Shown here: one piece after another, positions 17,449 to 26,232 of the stretch
How positions within the stretch are numbered: the stretch's first letter is position 1
Layout: every line of letters begins with the position of its first letter
Source of the DNA: Rhizobium sp. BK251
GTDB taxonomy: Bacteria > Pseudomonadota > Alphaproteobacteria > Rhizobiales > Rhizobiaceae
Assembly: GCF_004345245.1 (NCBI RefSeq)
Contig: NZ_SLUQ01000013.1
Span: forward strand, 94,658 to 158,657
Length of the DNA stretch: 64,000 nt
Direction: 5' to 3'
Translations under genes and position numbers: made by a program
The notes under the pieces: model-generated
Told to the model about the DNA's origin: nothing
What the model saw: only the letters and a program-made list of their open reading frames with translations
Databases searched by the model: none

Positions 17449-18561
17449 ATGAGCAGCCTCTTTTCCCCTTTTACCCTGCGCAATCTCAATCTCCCCAATC
17501 GCATCGTCGTTTCGCCGATGTGTCAGTATGTCGCCGACAACGGCAAGGCGACGCCTTGGCACGTCGTCCACCTCGGCAATCTCGCTCTTTCAGGCGCAAG
17601 CATGGTTTTCATCGAGGCGACGGCGGTCGAGCCAAGCGGCCGGATCACGCCCGGTGATCTCGGCCTCTACAACGACGAGACCGAAGCGGCGCTTCGTCCT
17701 GTGCTGGAGGCGGTGCACACCGTCTCCAAGGCGGCCGTCGTCATGCAGCTTGCCCATGCCGGCCGCAAGGCATCGAGCCATGTCCCCTGGGAGACGGGCC
17801 AACTCATCCCCTTCGGCGAAGGCGGCTGGGAAACCTATGCGCCCTCCGCCGTGCCGCAGAAGGAAGGCGAGCGCGCACCCAAGGCGCTGGACAGCGCTGG
17901 TCTTGCCCGCGTCCGGGACGCCTTTGTGGCGACGGCGCACCGCGCAGCCCGGCTCGGGGTCGACGGCGTCGAGATCCACGCCGCCCATGGCTATCTGCTG
18001 CACGAGTTTCTCTCGCCGATCTCCAATCATCGCACCGATGAATATGGCGGCTCGCTGGAAAACCGGATGCGTTTCCCGCTCGAGGTTTTCGATGCCGTTC
18101 GTGCCGCCTTCCCGGCCGACAAGCCGGTCGGCGTCAGGGTCTCCGCGAGTGACTGGATGGAAGGCGGGTGGGATATCGCCCAGACCCTCATCTTCGTAAA
18201 GGAACTGCAGAAGCGCGGCGTCGACTGGATCGATGCCTCCTCGGGCGGCATCTCGCCGCTTCAGAAGATAGCGGTCGGCCCGGGCTATCAGGTGCCTTTC
18301 GCCGAGGCGATCAGGAAGGAAACCGGCGTGACGACGATTTCGGTCGGCCTCATCACCGAACCGCGCCAGGCGGAAGACATCATCGCCACGGGCAAGGCCG
18401 ACTTCATCGCGCTGGCTCGCGCGATCCTCTACGACCCGCGCTGGCCCTGGCACGCCGCGGCGCTGCTGGGCGCAGCCGTCGACGCGCCTCCCTCCTACTG
18501 GCGTGCGCTTCCCCGCGAGCATGGCGATCTCTTCCGCAATGCAAGCTTCGGCGGACGCTGA
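17449..18561 (+). CDS. Old-yellow-enzyme family NADH:flavin oxidoreductase (YqjM type)
   Basis: This 370-residue FMN enzyme has the YqjM-class active-site features SPMCQY (C25, Y27), the substrate-binding pair in IHAAHGYLLHEFLSP and the FMN/Arg region NHRTDEYGGSLENRMRF. The fold is a TIM barrel. These enzymes reduce activated C=C bonds with NAD(P)H, with roles in detoxification or enone metabolism. It is monocistronic or leads into the gluconate dehydrogenase-like gene, from which it is separated by 124 bases with a strong palindrome. Confidence 0.93.
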   Translation: MSSLFSPFTLRNLNLPNRIVVSPMCQYVADNGKATPWHVVHLGNLALSGASMVFIEATAVEPSGRITPGDLGLYNDETEAALRPVLEAVHTVSKAAVVMQLAHAGRKASSHVPWETGQLIPFGEGGWETYAPSAVPQKEGERAPKALDSAGLARVRDAFVATAHRAARLGVDGVEIHAAHGYLLHEFLSPISNHRTDEYGGSLENRMRFPLEVFDAVRAAFPADKPVGVRVSASDWMEGGWDIAQTLIFVKELQKRGVDWIDASSGGISPLQKIAVGPGYQVPFAEAIRKETGVTTISVGLITEPRQAEDIIATGKADFIALARAILYDPRWPWHAAALLGAAVDAPPSYWRALPREHGDLFRNASFGGR

Positions 18562-18613
18562 GCTTCCCCGCCCGTCTGAACCGCAACACACCATCGCGCA
18601 ATCGAGGAAACTG

Positions 18614-18648
18614 CGATATGTCGTCAATGAAGCATTGGCGACATATCG
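18614..18648. promoter_or_regulatory. 35-bp near-perfect palindrome between the OYE and gluconate dehydrogenase genes
   Basis: Two 16-base arms (18614-18629 and 18633-18648) surround the triplet AAG. Each arm consists of CGATATGTCG and CAATG blocks (and their complements) with a single T/G mismatch between the blocks. The palindrome ends 37 bases before the next start codon, has no T-run after it and is AT-moderate. An operator for a dimeric or tetrameric repressor is therefore likelier than a terminator. A GU pair would let it fold fully in RNA too. Confidence 0.6.
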
Positions 18649-18685
18649 TAGGCGGCCCTTATCGATGACGACGGAAAGAAAGACC

Positions 18686-19453
18686 ATGACATCCTCTCTC
18701 TTCGACCTGACCGGCAGGCGGGCGCTGGTGACCGGATCGAGCCAGGGCATCGGCCTTGCGATTGCGCAGGGACTGGCCGAGCACGGGGCGGAAGTCGTGA
18801 TGAACGGGCGCGACGAGGGGAAGCTTGTCGCCGCCGCACAGCAGCTCCTAGACCAGGGCTACCGCGTATCGACCGCAGCCTTCGATGTCACCGAGGTCGA
18901 AAAGGTTCGAGAGGGGGTAGATCTCATCGAGCGGAGAGATGGCCCGATCGACATCCTCATCAACAATGCAGGCATGCAGTTCAGGACGCCGCTCGAGGAT
19001 TTCCCTCCGGAAAAGTGGCAGCAGTTGCTGTCGACCAACGTCTCCAGCGTTTTCTATGTGGGACAGGCGGTTGCCCGCCACATGATCGCCCGCGGTCGCG
19101 GCAAGATCGTCAACATCGCCTCTGTGCAGAGCGAACTCGCCCGCCCCGGCATCGCCCCCTACACGGCGACCAAGGGCGCCGTCCGGAACCTCACCCGCGG
19201 CATGTGCACCGATTGGGCGGGACACGGCCTGCAGATCAACGCGGTGGCGCCGGGCTATTTCAAGACGCCACTCAACCAGGCCCTCGTCGACAATCCGGAA
19301 TTCTCCGCCTGGCTCGAAAAACGCACGCCCGCCGGTCGCTGGGGCAACGTCGGCGAACTCATCGGCGCCGTCGTCTTCCTTTCGAGCGAAGCCTCATCCT
19401 TCGTCAACGGCCACACGCTCTATGTCGACGGCGGCATAACCGCCTCCCTTTGA
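18686..19453 (+). CDS. Gluconate 5-dehydrogenase-like SDR
   Basis: This 255-residue SDR has the motif TGSSQGIG, NNAGMQFR and the catalytic YTATKGAVRNLTRG. Its C-terminal part (NQALVDNPEFSAWLEKRTPA, then RWGN and FVNGHTLYVDGGITASL) matches what I know of gluconate 5-dehydrogenase (IdnO/Gno) proteins. It interconverts D-gluconate and 5-ketogluconate with NADP(H), in the cytoplasm. The ATG at 18686 follows GGAAAGAAAGACC; an ATG 21 bases upstream is possible. A palindrome lies close upstream. It converges with the cyclase gene. Confidence 0.88.
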   Translation: MTSSLFDLTGRRALVTGSSQGIGLAIAQGLAEHGAEVVMNGRDEGKLVAAAQQLLDQGYRVSTAAFDVTEVEKVREGVDLIERRDGPIDILINNAGMQFRTPLEDFPPEKWQQLLSTNVSSVFYVGQAVARHMIARGRGKIVNIASVQSELARPGIAPYTATKGAVRNLTRGMCTDWAGHGLQINAVAPGYFKTPLNQALVDNPEFSAWLEKRTPAGRWGNVGELIGAVVFLSSEASSFVNGHTLYVDGGITASL

Positions 19454-19506
19454 AGCATTTCCGGACCATCCCTTCTCGCCTCGAAGCCATGTCCGAGGCG
19501 AAATGC

Positions 19507-20730
19507 CTAGTCGAGCAGCGCGAAGACTTCGACGGGTTCGCCGATCCCGCGGATCGGAAATGAGCCGAGGCTCTCGAGCTCGGTTTCGCAGCGCGCCATC
19601 TCGACGAACGCGCGCGACAGAAGCACCGGACGCTTGATCTCCTTGGTCAGGGTTTCGAGGCGCGAGGCGAGATTGACGGCCGGGCCGATGACGGTGAAGT
19701 CGAGCCGCTTGCGCGAACCGATATTGCCGTACATCACGTCTCCAACGTGGACGCCTATGCCGTAGCGCAGCTCCTCCCGCCCCTTGCGGATGCTTTCCTC
19801 GTTGAGCGCGGCCAGCGCCGACTGCGCGCCCCGGATTGCCTTCAGGAGGTTGTCGCAGGCCATCGGATCGCTGAGCGGAAAGATTGCGAGAAGCCCGTCG
19901 CCCATGAACTTGAGGATTTCGCCGCCGTGCCGCTCGATGGGGTCGGACAGGGCGTCGAAATAGGCGTTGAGGAGGTCAATGACGTCGTCGCGCGGCCAGA
20001 GATCGGAGATCGCGGTGAAATTGCGCATGTCGCAGATCAGGATTGCCGCGCCGACGGTCGCGCCGCTGCCACGTGTGGTGGCGCCGGCAAGAATCTGCTC
20101 GCTTGCATGCGGCCCGACATAGGTCTGCAGCAGCGTTCGGGCCATGATGTTTTTCAGCCTGATCTCCGTGACCATCGTCAGGGCCGGCAGCAGGTCCTTG
20201 AGGAAATTGATATCCTCGTCGCTGAAGCCGCCGCGTCGGTCGCTGGCGAAGGTGACGATGTGCCGCTTGCCGAGCGTGTGGTACATCGGCCAGGCGACGT
20301 AATCGGTAAGGCCATCGTTGCGCAGCTCCTCATAAAGCGAATATGGCTCGGCGCCCTCGACAACGGTGGCGAGATTCTTCCGGACCTCGATCGCCCCATT
20401 ATAGATCTCGTTCGCGGGACTGTTGAGAAACTGCGGCGTAGATTCGACGCCATAGGCGAAGGTACTGATCTTCGCCTCCGTCATGCCGACACGCCACAAT
20501 ATGCGGGCGCCCATCCACTGCGGATGGTGCACCCTGAAATGCAGCGTCCCGCGGGCGAGCGGCACGCCCGCCTCCCTCAGGCGAGCGCACATCTCCACGA
20601 AGATGACGTCGATGAAGCGTTCGTCGCGGGTATCATTGACCAGCCAGTCGAGGATCTTCCTCCTTCGCAACGGCCAGACGCCGTCGTCTTCGTCAGGCCG
20701 GCTGGAAACTGAATTCGACAAGGATTGCAT
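19507..20730 (-). CDS. Class III adenylate/guanylate cyclase
   Basis: This is a 407-residue protein. The C-terminal catalytic domain (about 225-400) has the first metal Asp in ILICDMRNFTAISD, the second in LKFMGDGLLAIF with its adjacent Lys, and DFTVIGPAVNLASRLE with the transition-state Asn and Arg. All catalytic residues appear present. The N-terminal ~200 residues lack membrane segments and look like a GAF-like or uncharacterised sensor domain (GTLHFRVHHPQWMGARILWR region), as in other rhizobial cyclases. The ATG at 20730 is preferred over a TTG 12 bases upstream. It makes cAMP (or cGMP) in response to an unknown signal. Confidence 0.9.
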   Translation of the reverse strand: MQSLSNSVSSRPDEDDGVWPLRRRKILDWLVNDTRDERFIDVIFVEMCARLREAGVPLARGTLHFRVHHPQWMGARILWRVGMTEAKISTFAYGVESTPQFLNSPANEIYNGAIEVRKNLATVVEGAEPYSLYEELRNDGLTDYVAWPMYHTLGKRHIVTFASDRRGGFSDEDINFLKDLLPALTMVTEIRLKNIMARTLLQTYVGPHASEQILAGATTRGSGATVGAAILICDMRNFTAISDLWPRDDVIDLLNAYFDALSDPIERHGGEILKFMGDGLLAIFPLSDPMACDNLLKAIRGAQSALAALNEESIRKGREELRYGIGVHVGDVMYGNIGSRKRLDFTVIGPAVNLASRLETLTKEIKRPVLLSRAFVEMARCETELESLGSFPIRGIGEPVEVFALLD

Positions 20731-20994
20731 TGCAGCACCCAAAAATGACCGTTTCGGTCTCTAGCACAAAAATCAAAGGCTCACTTGCTTTGCCTTGAAG
20801 TGAGCAGTCGACCGCAGCACGTCAAGGCGCGGCAGCCGAATTTTCGATCATTTTGCTGGAGGATTGCGCGCGCGGCTGCCGCCCGACAGGCCAGAAGCCG
20901 CAGCTCTGCCGCCGCGGCGACGAGCCAAACGCCGCGATTTAGCGCTATGTGGCGCGTGATCGCGGAGCTTCGGTCCGGGCCTATTCCGGCGCGG

Positions 20995-21993
20995 TCATTC
21001 GCTCTGCCGGAGATTGCGGATCCGGTCGAAGAGGACTGCGAATACGATCGCCCCGCCGATGAAGGTTCCCTGCCAGAAGGCATTGATGCCGAGCAGGCCG
21101 AGGCTGTTTCGGATCACCTCGATCAGGGCTGCACCGATAAGCGCGCCAAAGGCGGTACCGACACCGCCGGCGAGGTTTGCTCCCCCGATAACCGCCGCCG
21201 CGATGACCTGGAGCTCCATCCCCGCCCCGATATTGGTCGTGACAGCGCCGAGCCAGCCGGTCTGGATGATGCCGGCGACACCGGCCGAGAGCGCAGAGAT
21301 CATGTACACGGCAACCTTGATCGTCCGTACGGGCACGCCCGTCAGGGTAGCGGCATGTTCGTTGCCGCCGATGGCAAAGACGTAGCGGCCGAACCGCGTC
21401 CAGCGCAGCACGAAGCCGGTCAGCAGCGCCAGCACGATCATGTAGATCACGGGATTGGCAATCCCGAAGAGCCAGGCGCCGCCGCCAAGTGCAAGCAACT
21501 TGTCGTGGTCGGGGCCGAACTGGAAGACGACGGTATTGTTGGACGCGACCATGGCAAGGCTTCGCGCGATGGACAGCATGCCGAGCGTGACGACAAAGGG
21601 CGGGAAATTCAGATAGGCGATCAAGATGCCGTTGAACGCCCCGACGATGAGGGCAGTTCCGATCGAGGCAGCGATCCCGACCTCGATGCTGTAGCCCGCG
21701 TGCATCACGACCGCCAGTATCATGCTGCAGAGGCAAAGCACCGAGCCCACCGACAGGTCGATGCCTCCGGTGATGATGACCAGCGTCATGCCGAGCGCGA
21801 TGATCGCGACGAAGGTGACGTTGCGGGTGATGTTGTAGAGGTTCTTTGCCGTCGCGAAGGAGTCCGTCGCGAAGGAAAGGAAGATACAGGCGAGGATCAC
21901 GGCTACAAGCACCCAGAAAGTCTGGCTGCCGAGCACCACCGAGACTACGCTGTGCTGCTTGTGTTCGATCGTGCGGTCAAGAGTAATTGCCAT
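20995..21993 (-). CDS. Ribose/xylose-type sugar ABC transporter permease
   Basis: This 332-residue permease of the RbsC/AraH class has about nine to ten hydrophobic segments. The conserved GMTLVIITGGIDLSVGS loop, the FPPFVVTLGMLSIARSLAMV segment and AIGGNEHAATLTGVPV are visible. It lies downstream of its ATPase (40-base gap) on the minus strand. The binding protein of the same system is on the plus strand at 24055, so the transporter genes are split over a divergent promoter. The sugar is unknown. The 252 bases between it and the cyclase hold only short inverted repeats. Confidence 0.92.
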   Translation of the reverse strand: MAITLDRTIEHKQHSVVSVVLGSQTFWVLVAVILACIFLSFATDSFATAKNLYNITRNVTFVAIIALGMTLVIITGGIDLSVGSVLCLCSMILAVVMHAGYSIEVGIAASIGTALIVGAFNGILIAYLNFPPFVVTLGMLSIARSLAMVASNNTVVFQFGPDHDKLLALGGGAWLFGIANPVIYMIVLALLTGFVLRWTRFGRYVFAIGGNEHAATLTGVPVRTIKVAVYMISALSAGVAGIIQTGWLGAVTTNIGAGMELQVIAAAVIGGANLAGGVGTAFGALIGAALIEVIRNSLGLLGINAFWQGTFIGGAIVFAVLFDRIRNLRQSE

Positions 21994-22033
21994 TTTCGAC
22001 CTTCGTTTCCTTAATGTCGGCCGAACGCCTCGA

Positions 22034-22774
22034 TCAGACCTGTTCGATCGCGCCGGTAATGAGACCCGTCACTTCCTCCGGCGAACTCGCCGCGATCTGC
22101 TTGTCGGCCACCTTCCTGCCGCGCCGCATGACGATCACCCGGTCGGCGACGGAAAAGACGTCGGGCATGCGGTGGCTGATCAGGACGACGGCAATGCCCC
22201 GGTCGCGCAAGTGCCGGATATGATTCAGCACCTCCGCCACCTGCCGCACGGAGATGGCCGCTGTCGGCTCGTCCATCAGCACGAGCTTCGCCTCGGAAAG
22301 CATGGTGCGCGCGATCGCCACGGCCTGCCGCTGGCCGCCCGACATCTGCTTCACGAGATCGCGCGCCCGCGTCTCCGACTTCAGGTCCTTGAAGAGTTCG
22401 CCCGCCCGCCGGTACATGGTCTTGTAGTCCAGCAGCTTGACCGGACCGACGCCGCGGCGCAGTTCACGCCCCAGGAACACGTTCGCTGCCGCTGAAAGAT
22501 TGTTGCAGAGGGCAAGGTCCTGATGGACGATCTCGATACCGTGCTGGCGCGCCTCGATGGGCCGGTGCAGCACGATCTCCTTTCCGTCGAGGCGCATCGC
22601 GCCCTCGCTCGGTCGAAAGTTGCCGGCGATCATCTTCACCAGCGTCGACTTGCCCGCTCCGTTGTCGCCCATCAGCCCCACGACCTGGCCGGGCTCGAGC
22701 GAAAACGACACGTCGTTGACCGCCTGTATGGCGCCGAAATGCTTCGAAATATTGGTGAGTTCGAGAACTGCCAC
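22034..22774 (-). CDS. Ribose-type sugar ABC transporter ATPase (single cassette)
   Basis: This ~246-residue ATPase has GDNGAGKST (Walker A), the IVHQDLALCNNLS region around the Q-loop, signature MSGGQRQAVAIARTM, Walker B LVLMDEPTAA and the H-loop LISHRM. Most RbsA proteins are double cassettes of ~500 residues. This one is a single cassette and presumably forms a homodimer, as in FrcA-type systems of rhizobia. A GTG at 22774 is taken as start, with GGAGGA upstream; the adjacent TTG at 22777 is equally possible. An ATG at 22807 would place the ribosome site inside the gene. Confidence 0.9.
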   Translation of the reverse strand: MAVLELTNISKHFGAIQAVNDVSFSLEPGQVVGLMGDNGAGKSTLVKMIAGNFRPSEGAMRLDGKEIVLHRPIEARQHGIEIVHQDLALCNNLSAAANVFLGRELRRGVGPVKLLDYKTMYRRAGELFKDLKSETRARDLVKQMSGGQRQAVAIARTMLSEAKLVLMDEPTAAISVRQVAEVLNHIRHLRDRGIAVVLISHRMPDVFSVADRVIVMRRGRKVADKQIAASSPEEVTGLITGAIEQV

Positions 22775-22960
22775 CAACCCTGTATCCTCCCATATGAAGG
22801 CAAGCACAGGAGGTCGCGGTTTTGCGGCGACGGCCCAACTGCTGCCCCGCCCTTCGGTCTCCTCCCGGAAAGGCGTTATTCATCATTTATGCAAATGCCT
22901 GCCGAAGCGTCAATGACACCCGCGGCCAAATCACCCCGGAAATGCAATCAAAAATCCGTT

Positions 22961-22971
22961 TTGTAGGACAA
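22961..22971. promoter_or_regulatory. FadR/GntR-type operator (TTGTAGGACAA) in divergent promoter
   Basis: The 11-mer fits the TNGTNNNACNA half-site pattern known for the FadR subfamily of GntR regulators. It extends to TTTGT-AGG-ACAAA at 22960-22972. It lies between the divergently read transporter ATPase and epimerase genes. A FadR-type regulator is encoded at 25304, next to the same cluster. Assignment of this regulator to this site is inference. Confidence 0.55.
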
Positions 22972-23025
22972 ATATTCGTTGACGACAGGGTCGGCTGAAT
23001 ATTAGCTATCCGTGGGAGGAGTAGC

Positions 23026-24006
23026 ATGCTGATCCTTGTCACCGGTGCAACGGGCAAGGTCGGGCAGCGCTTTATTGCGGGGCTGCTTGACGATCCGCGG
23101 TTTGCCAAGGCGCGTATTCGCGCGCTTTGCCATAACCGCGTGTGTGACCCGTCGGAGCGTGTCGAGGTCATGCGCGGATCGATCGCCGATCGCGCAGTCG
23201 CGGAAGCCGCTGTAGACGGCACCACCCACGTCGTTCATCTCGCAACCTGCAAGGAAACGCCCGACGACGTCATGGACGTGACGGTCAAGGGCCTGTTCTG
23301 GCTGCTCGAGGCTTTCCGGCAGAGCGCGTCGGCCCGACAATTCCTCATGGTCGGCGGCGATGCGGGGATCGGCCATTTCTTTTATCGTCACGACGGGCCG
23401 ATCACGGAGAACACGCCGCACCAGGCCTATCCCGGCTGCTACGCGCTGTCGAAGGTCCTCGAAGAGGTGATGGTTCAACAGTTTGGCATCCAGTACGACA
23501 TCGACTGGACCTGCCTGCGCGCGCCCTGGATCATGGAAAAGGATGACTTCAGGTACACGCTTTCCTTTGGAGATGACGTCTTCGGCGGCCCCGACTGGAA
23601 GACGCTGGTCCCGGAGGACGACGCAAAGCGCTACGCCCGCGACGGCACCATCCCGCTGCTGCGCGATGCCGACGGGAACCCGTTGAAGCGCAATTTCGTG
23701 CATGTGGATGATCTGGTCGCTGCCATCCTGGCCGCAATCGATAATCCGCGCGCGCGCCAGCAACTCTTCAATATCTCGTTGGATCGTCCGGTGGATTACG
23801 GTGAGGTCGCGGCCTATCTCGCCCGCACGCGCGGGCTGGACAGCATCGACATACCGAGCCAGTTCCACTCGAACTGGATGGACAACGCCAAGGCCAGGTA
23901 TCTGTTGGACTGGCACCCCCAATACGATTTGAAAAGGCTTATCGACTCGGCCTGGCAGTACGAGCGTCCGTCGGATGACCCTCGCATTGTCTGGTATCCG
24001 GGTTGA
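23026..24006 (+). CDS. NAD-dependent epimerase/dehydratase (extended SDR)
   Basis: This 326-residue protein has the N-terminal Rossmann motif VTGATGKVGQ, the catalytic Tyr/Lys in YALSKVLEE, and a C-terminal substrate domain with a FVHVDDLVAAIL segment. It follows a GTGGGAGGAG ribosome site. Lying between the ATPase and the binding protein of a sugar importer, it probably acts on the imported sugar or its oxidised derivative (epimerisation, dehydrogenation or dehydration). The length and motifs fit the uronate/sugar-nucleotide epimerase superfamily, but the exact substrate cannot be read from sequence. Confidence 0.87.
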   Translation: MLILVTGATGKVGQRFIAGLLDDPRFAKARIRALCHNRVCDPSERVEVMRGSIADRAVAEAAVDGTTHVVHLATCKETPDDVMDVTVKGLFWLLEAFRQSASARQFLMVGGDAGIGHFFYRHDGPITENTPHQAYPGCYALSKVLEEVMVQQFGIQYDIDWTCLRAPWIMEKDDFRYTLSFGDDVFGGPDWKTLVPEDDAKRYARDGTIPLLRDADGNPLKRNFVHVDDLVAAILAAIDNPRARQQLFNISLDRPVDYGEVAAYLARTRGLDSIDIPSQFHSNWMDNAKARYLLDWHPQYDLKRLIDSAWQYERPSDDPRIVWYPG

Positions 24007-24054
24007 TTGGAGGGGCGGGCACGCGGTGTCCGCTGGTTTTAGAGGGAGGAAGAA

Positions 24055-25047
24055 ATGAAGAAGGCATTAATGCTTGCAGTCGCGGCTCTGGCGGTCATGG
24101 CCAGCCAGGCCGGGGCCCAGGAGAAGAAACAGGTCGTCATCGTGGTGAAGGGGCTCGACAATCCGTTCTTCGAGGCGATCAACCAGGGTTGCCAGAAATG
24201 GAACAAGGAAAATGCCAGCGCCGAGTATGAATGCTTCTATACCGGCCCGGCATCGACCTCTGATGAGGCCGGAGAAGCGCAGATCGTCCAGGATATGCTC
24301 GGCAAGGCGAGCACGGCAGCCATTGCCATTTCGCCTTCGAATGCCAAGCTGATCGCCCAGACGATCAAGTCGGCCAACCCGAGCATCCCGGTAATGACGC
24401 TGGACGCCGACCTTGCAGCCGAGGACTCGGCGCTGAGAAAGACCTATCTCGGCACCGACAACTACCTGATGGGCTTCAAGATTGGTGAATACATCAAGAA
24501 GGGCAAGCCGAACGGCGGCAAGATCTGCACGATCGAGGGCAATCCCGGCGCCGACAACATCCTGCGTCGCGCTCAGGGGATGCGTGACGCCCTCAGCGGC
24601 CAGAAGGGCCTGACGGCGCTTGCCGGCGAAGGCGGCTGGACCGAGGTTGCCGGTTGCCCGGTCTTCACCAACGACGATGGCGCCAAGGGCGTGCAGGCGA
24701 TGACCGACATCCTCGCCGCAAACCCGGATCTCGACGCCTTCGGCATCATGGGCGGCTGGCCGCTGTTCGGCGCCCCGCAGCCCTATCGTGACCTGTTCAA
24801 GCCTCTGGCAGACAAGATCGCCAGCAACGACTTTGTCATCGGCGCAGCAGACACGATCGGCGACGAAGTCGCAATCGCCAAGGAAGGCCTCGTCACAGCT
24901 CTCGTCGGCCAGCGGCCGTTCGAAATGGGCTACAAGGCACCGACGGTCATGATCAGCCTGATCAAGGGCGAGAAGGTCGACGACCCGGTATTCACCGGCC
25001 TTGACGAATGCACCAAGGATACGGTCGACACCTGCATCCAGAAGTAA
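24055..25047 (+). CDS. Periplasmic sugar-binding protein (RbsB type)
   Basis: This 330-residue precursor has a signal peptide ending near residue 21 (ASQAGAQ). The mature part is a type I periplasmic binding protein: VVIVVKGLDNPFFEAINQGC at the start, a sugar-site aspartate in VMTLDADLAAE, and the hinge region DAFGIMGGWPLFG. Four cysteines remain in the mature part, possibly forming disulfides. It delivers sugar to the permease and ATPase encoded divergently at 20995-22774. A strong hairpin follows the stop, so the transcript probably ends here. Confidence 0.93.
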   Translation: MKKALMLAVAALAVMASQAGAQEKKQVVIVVKGLDNPFFEAINQGCQKWNKENASAEYECFYTGPASTSDEAGEAQIVQDMLGKASTAAIAISPSNAKLIAQTIKSANPSIPVMTLDADLAAEDSALRKTYLGTDNYLMGFKIGEYIKKGKPNGGKICTIEGNPGADNILRRAQGMRDALSGQKGLTALAGEGGWTEVAGCPVFTNDDGAKGVQAMTDILAANPDLDAFGIMGGWPLFGAPQPYRDLFKPLADKIASNDFVIGAADTIGDEVAIAKEGLVTALVGQRPFEMGYKAPTVMISLIKGEKVDDPVFTGLDECTKDTVDTCIQK

Positions 25048-25053
25048 GACGCC

Positions 25054-25085
25054 TCGGGGCGGGCAAGTCACCTTGCCCGCCCCGA
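25054..25085 (+). terminator. Strong hairpin terminator after the sugar-binding protein
   Basis: A perfect 14-base stem (25054-25067 paired with 25072-25085), very GC-rich, encloses the loop TCAC seven bases after the stop codon. No T-run follows, so release may be partly Rho-aided, but the position and stability make it the likely end of the epimerase/binding-protein transcript. Confidence 0.75.
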
Positions 25086-25303
25086 CGGACGCCGACAGAC
25101 GTCAGGACATTGCGAAGATCGGACAATCGTGCCGGCGCGGCCGCCTAAGCCGGGCCTGCGGGACGTTGCTTGCTGCCATCTGATGCGACATGCCCCATTG
25201 ATTGCCCTCTCCCTGATCCCAGGCATCGCCGGCGCGGCCGATCCGATAGCTTCCTGGCTGGCCGGCTCGCGGTCGGCCGGAATTTGCCGAGGCGAGGAAG
25301 ACG

Positions 25304-26092
25304 ATGCCGAACGGGAAGTCCAAGGGACCCTCACCGGGCGTTGCGAAAGCCGCTGATCACGGCCCCACGATAAAGCGCCGCCGAAGCGCCGTCCGTATGG
25401 GCGGGCCGAATGTTCATATCTCGCTGGCAAGCGAGATCGGCCTCAGGATCGTGCGCGGCGAATATCCGCCCGGCACCATATTGCCGAACGAGGCACAATG
25501 GTCGAAGGCCTTCGAGGTGAGCCGGTCCGCTGTGCGGGAGGCGATCAAGATGCTGATGGCCAAGAGCCTGCTGGCGTCGCGCCCGAGGGTCGGAAGCCGG
25601 GTTGAACCCAGGGAGCGCTGGAACCTGCTCGACCGCGACGTGCTGCGCTGGTACGCCGACTCGCCCGACCGCGAGTCCTTCCTGAAGACCGTCCAGGAAT
25701 TCCGCCACATCATCGAGCCGGAGGCCGCTGCCTTCGCCGCCGAGAGGCGCACCCCGGAACAGATGCAGGATATAAGCCTGGCGCTTGGCGACATGGCCAG
25801 CGCCTCCTCGTTGCCGGAGCGAATAGATGCCGACACGCGGTTTCACCTGGCTATCCTGCAGGCCTCCGGCAACGAACTTCTGGTACCGCTCGGTACGCTG
25901 ATCGAATCCGCCCTCAGCCATCTCTTCCAGCATGTCACTGGGCGAGACGCCAGTCTCCATCACACCAGGAGGCTGCACGAGGACGTCGAGAAGTCCATTC
26001 GGCTGCAGCAACCCAAGGCGGCGCGCAACGCCGTGCGGCGACTGCTCGAAAGCACCGACGAGATCATCGCAAGCGCCTCGCGAAAAGGCTGA
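25304..26092 (+). CDS. GntR-family regulator, FadR subfamily (FCD domain)
   Basis: This 262-residue protein has a ~35-residue basic N-terminal tail. A GntR winged helix follows at about residues 38-105 (LPNEAQWSKAFEVSRSAVRE), then an all-helical FCD effector domain. The likely metal/ligand residues sit in FRHIIEPEAAAFAAERR, DTRFHLAILQASGN and RRLHEDVEKSI. A GAGGCGAGGAAG site precedes the ATG. It probably controls the adjacent sugar importer and epimerase genes through the FadR-like site at 22961. FCD domains usually bind a carboxylate or sugar acid, hinting that the imported compound is converted to a sugar acid. Confidence 0.92.
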   Translation: MPNGKSKGPSPGVAKAADHGPTIKRRRSAVRMGGPNVHISLASEIGLRIVRGEYPPGTILPNEAQWSKAFEVSRSAVREAIKMLMAKSLLASRPRVGSRVEPRERWNLLDRDVLRWYADSPDRESFLKTVQEFRHIIEPEAAAFAAERRTPEQMQDISLALGDMASASSLPERIDADTRFHLAILQASGNELLVPLGTLIESALSHLFQHVTGRDASLHHTRRLHEDVEKSIRLQQPKAARNAVRRLLESTDEIIASASRKG

Positions 26093-26232
26093 AGCGACGC
26101 GCCCAGGCGATGGAAGTCAGCATGGATGCATAACAGCACGCCGACCACGATGTCGGGCCCGGCGCGCCGTTCTTAGCCATGCAATCGAGGGAGCCGCCGC
26201 GAGCACGCCGCGGCGGTGACCCGGTCAGCCGC

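Noticed and set aside
20747..20759. GACCG-TTT-CGGTC hairpin followed, on the minus strand, by a short T-run, as a terminator
   Set aside because: The stem is only five pairs, it lies just before the cyclase start, and no gene ends close to it; the nearest upstream stop on that strand is 240 bases away.
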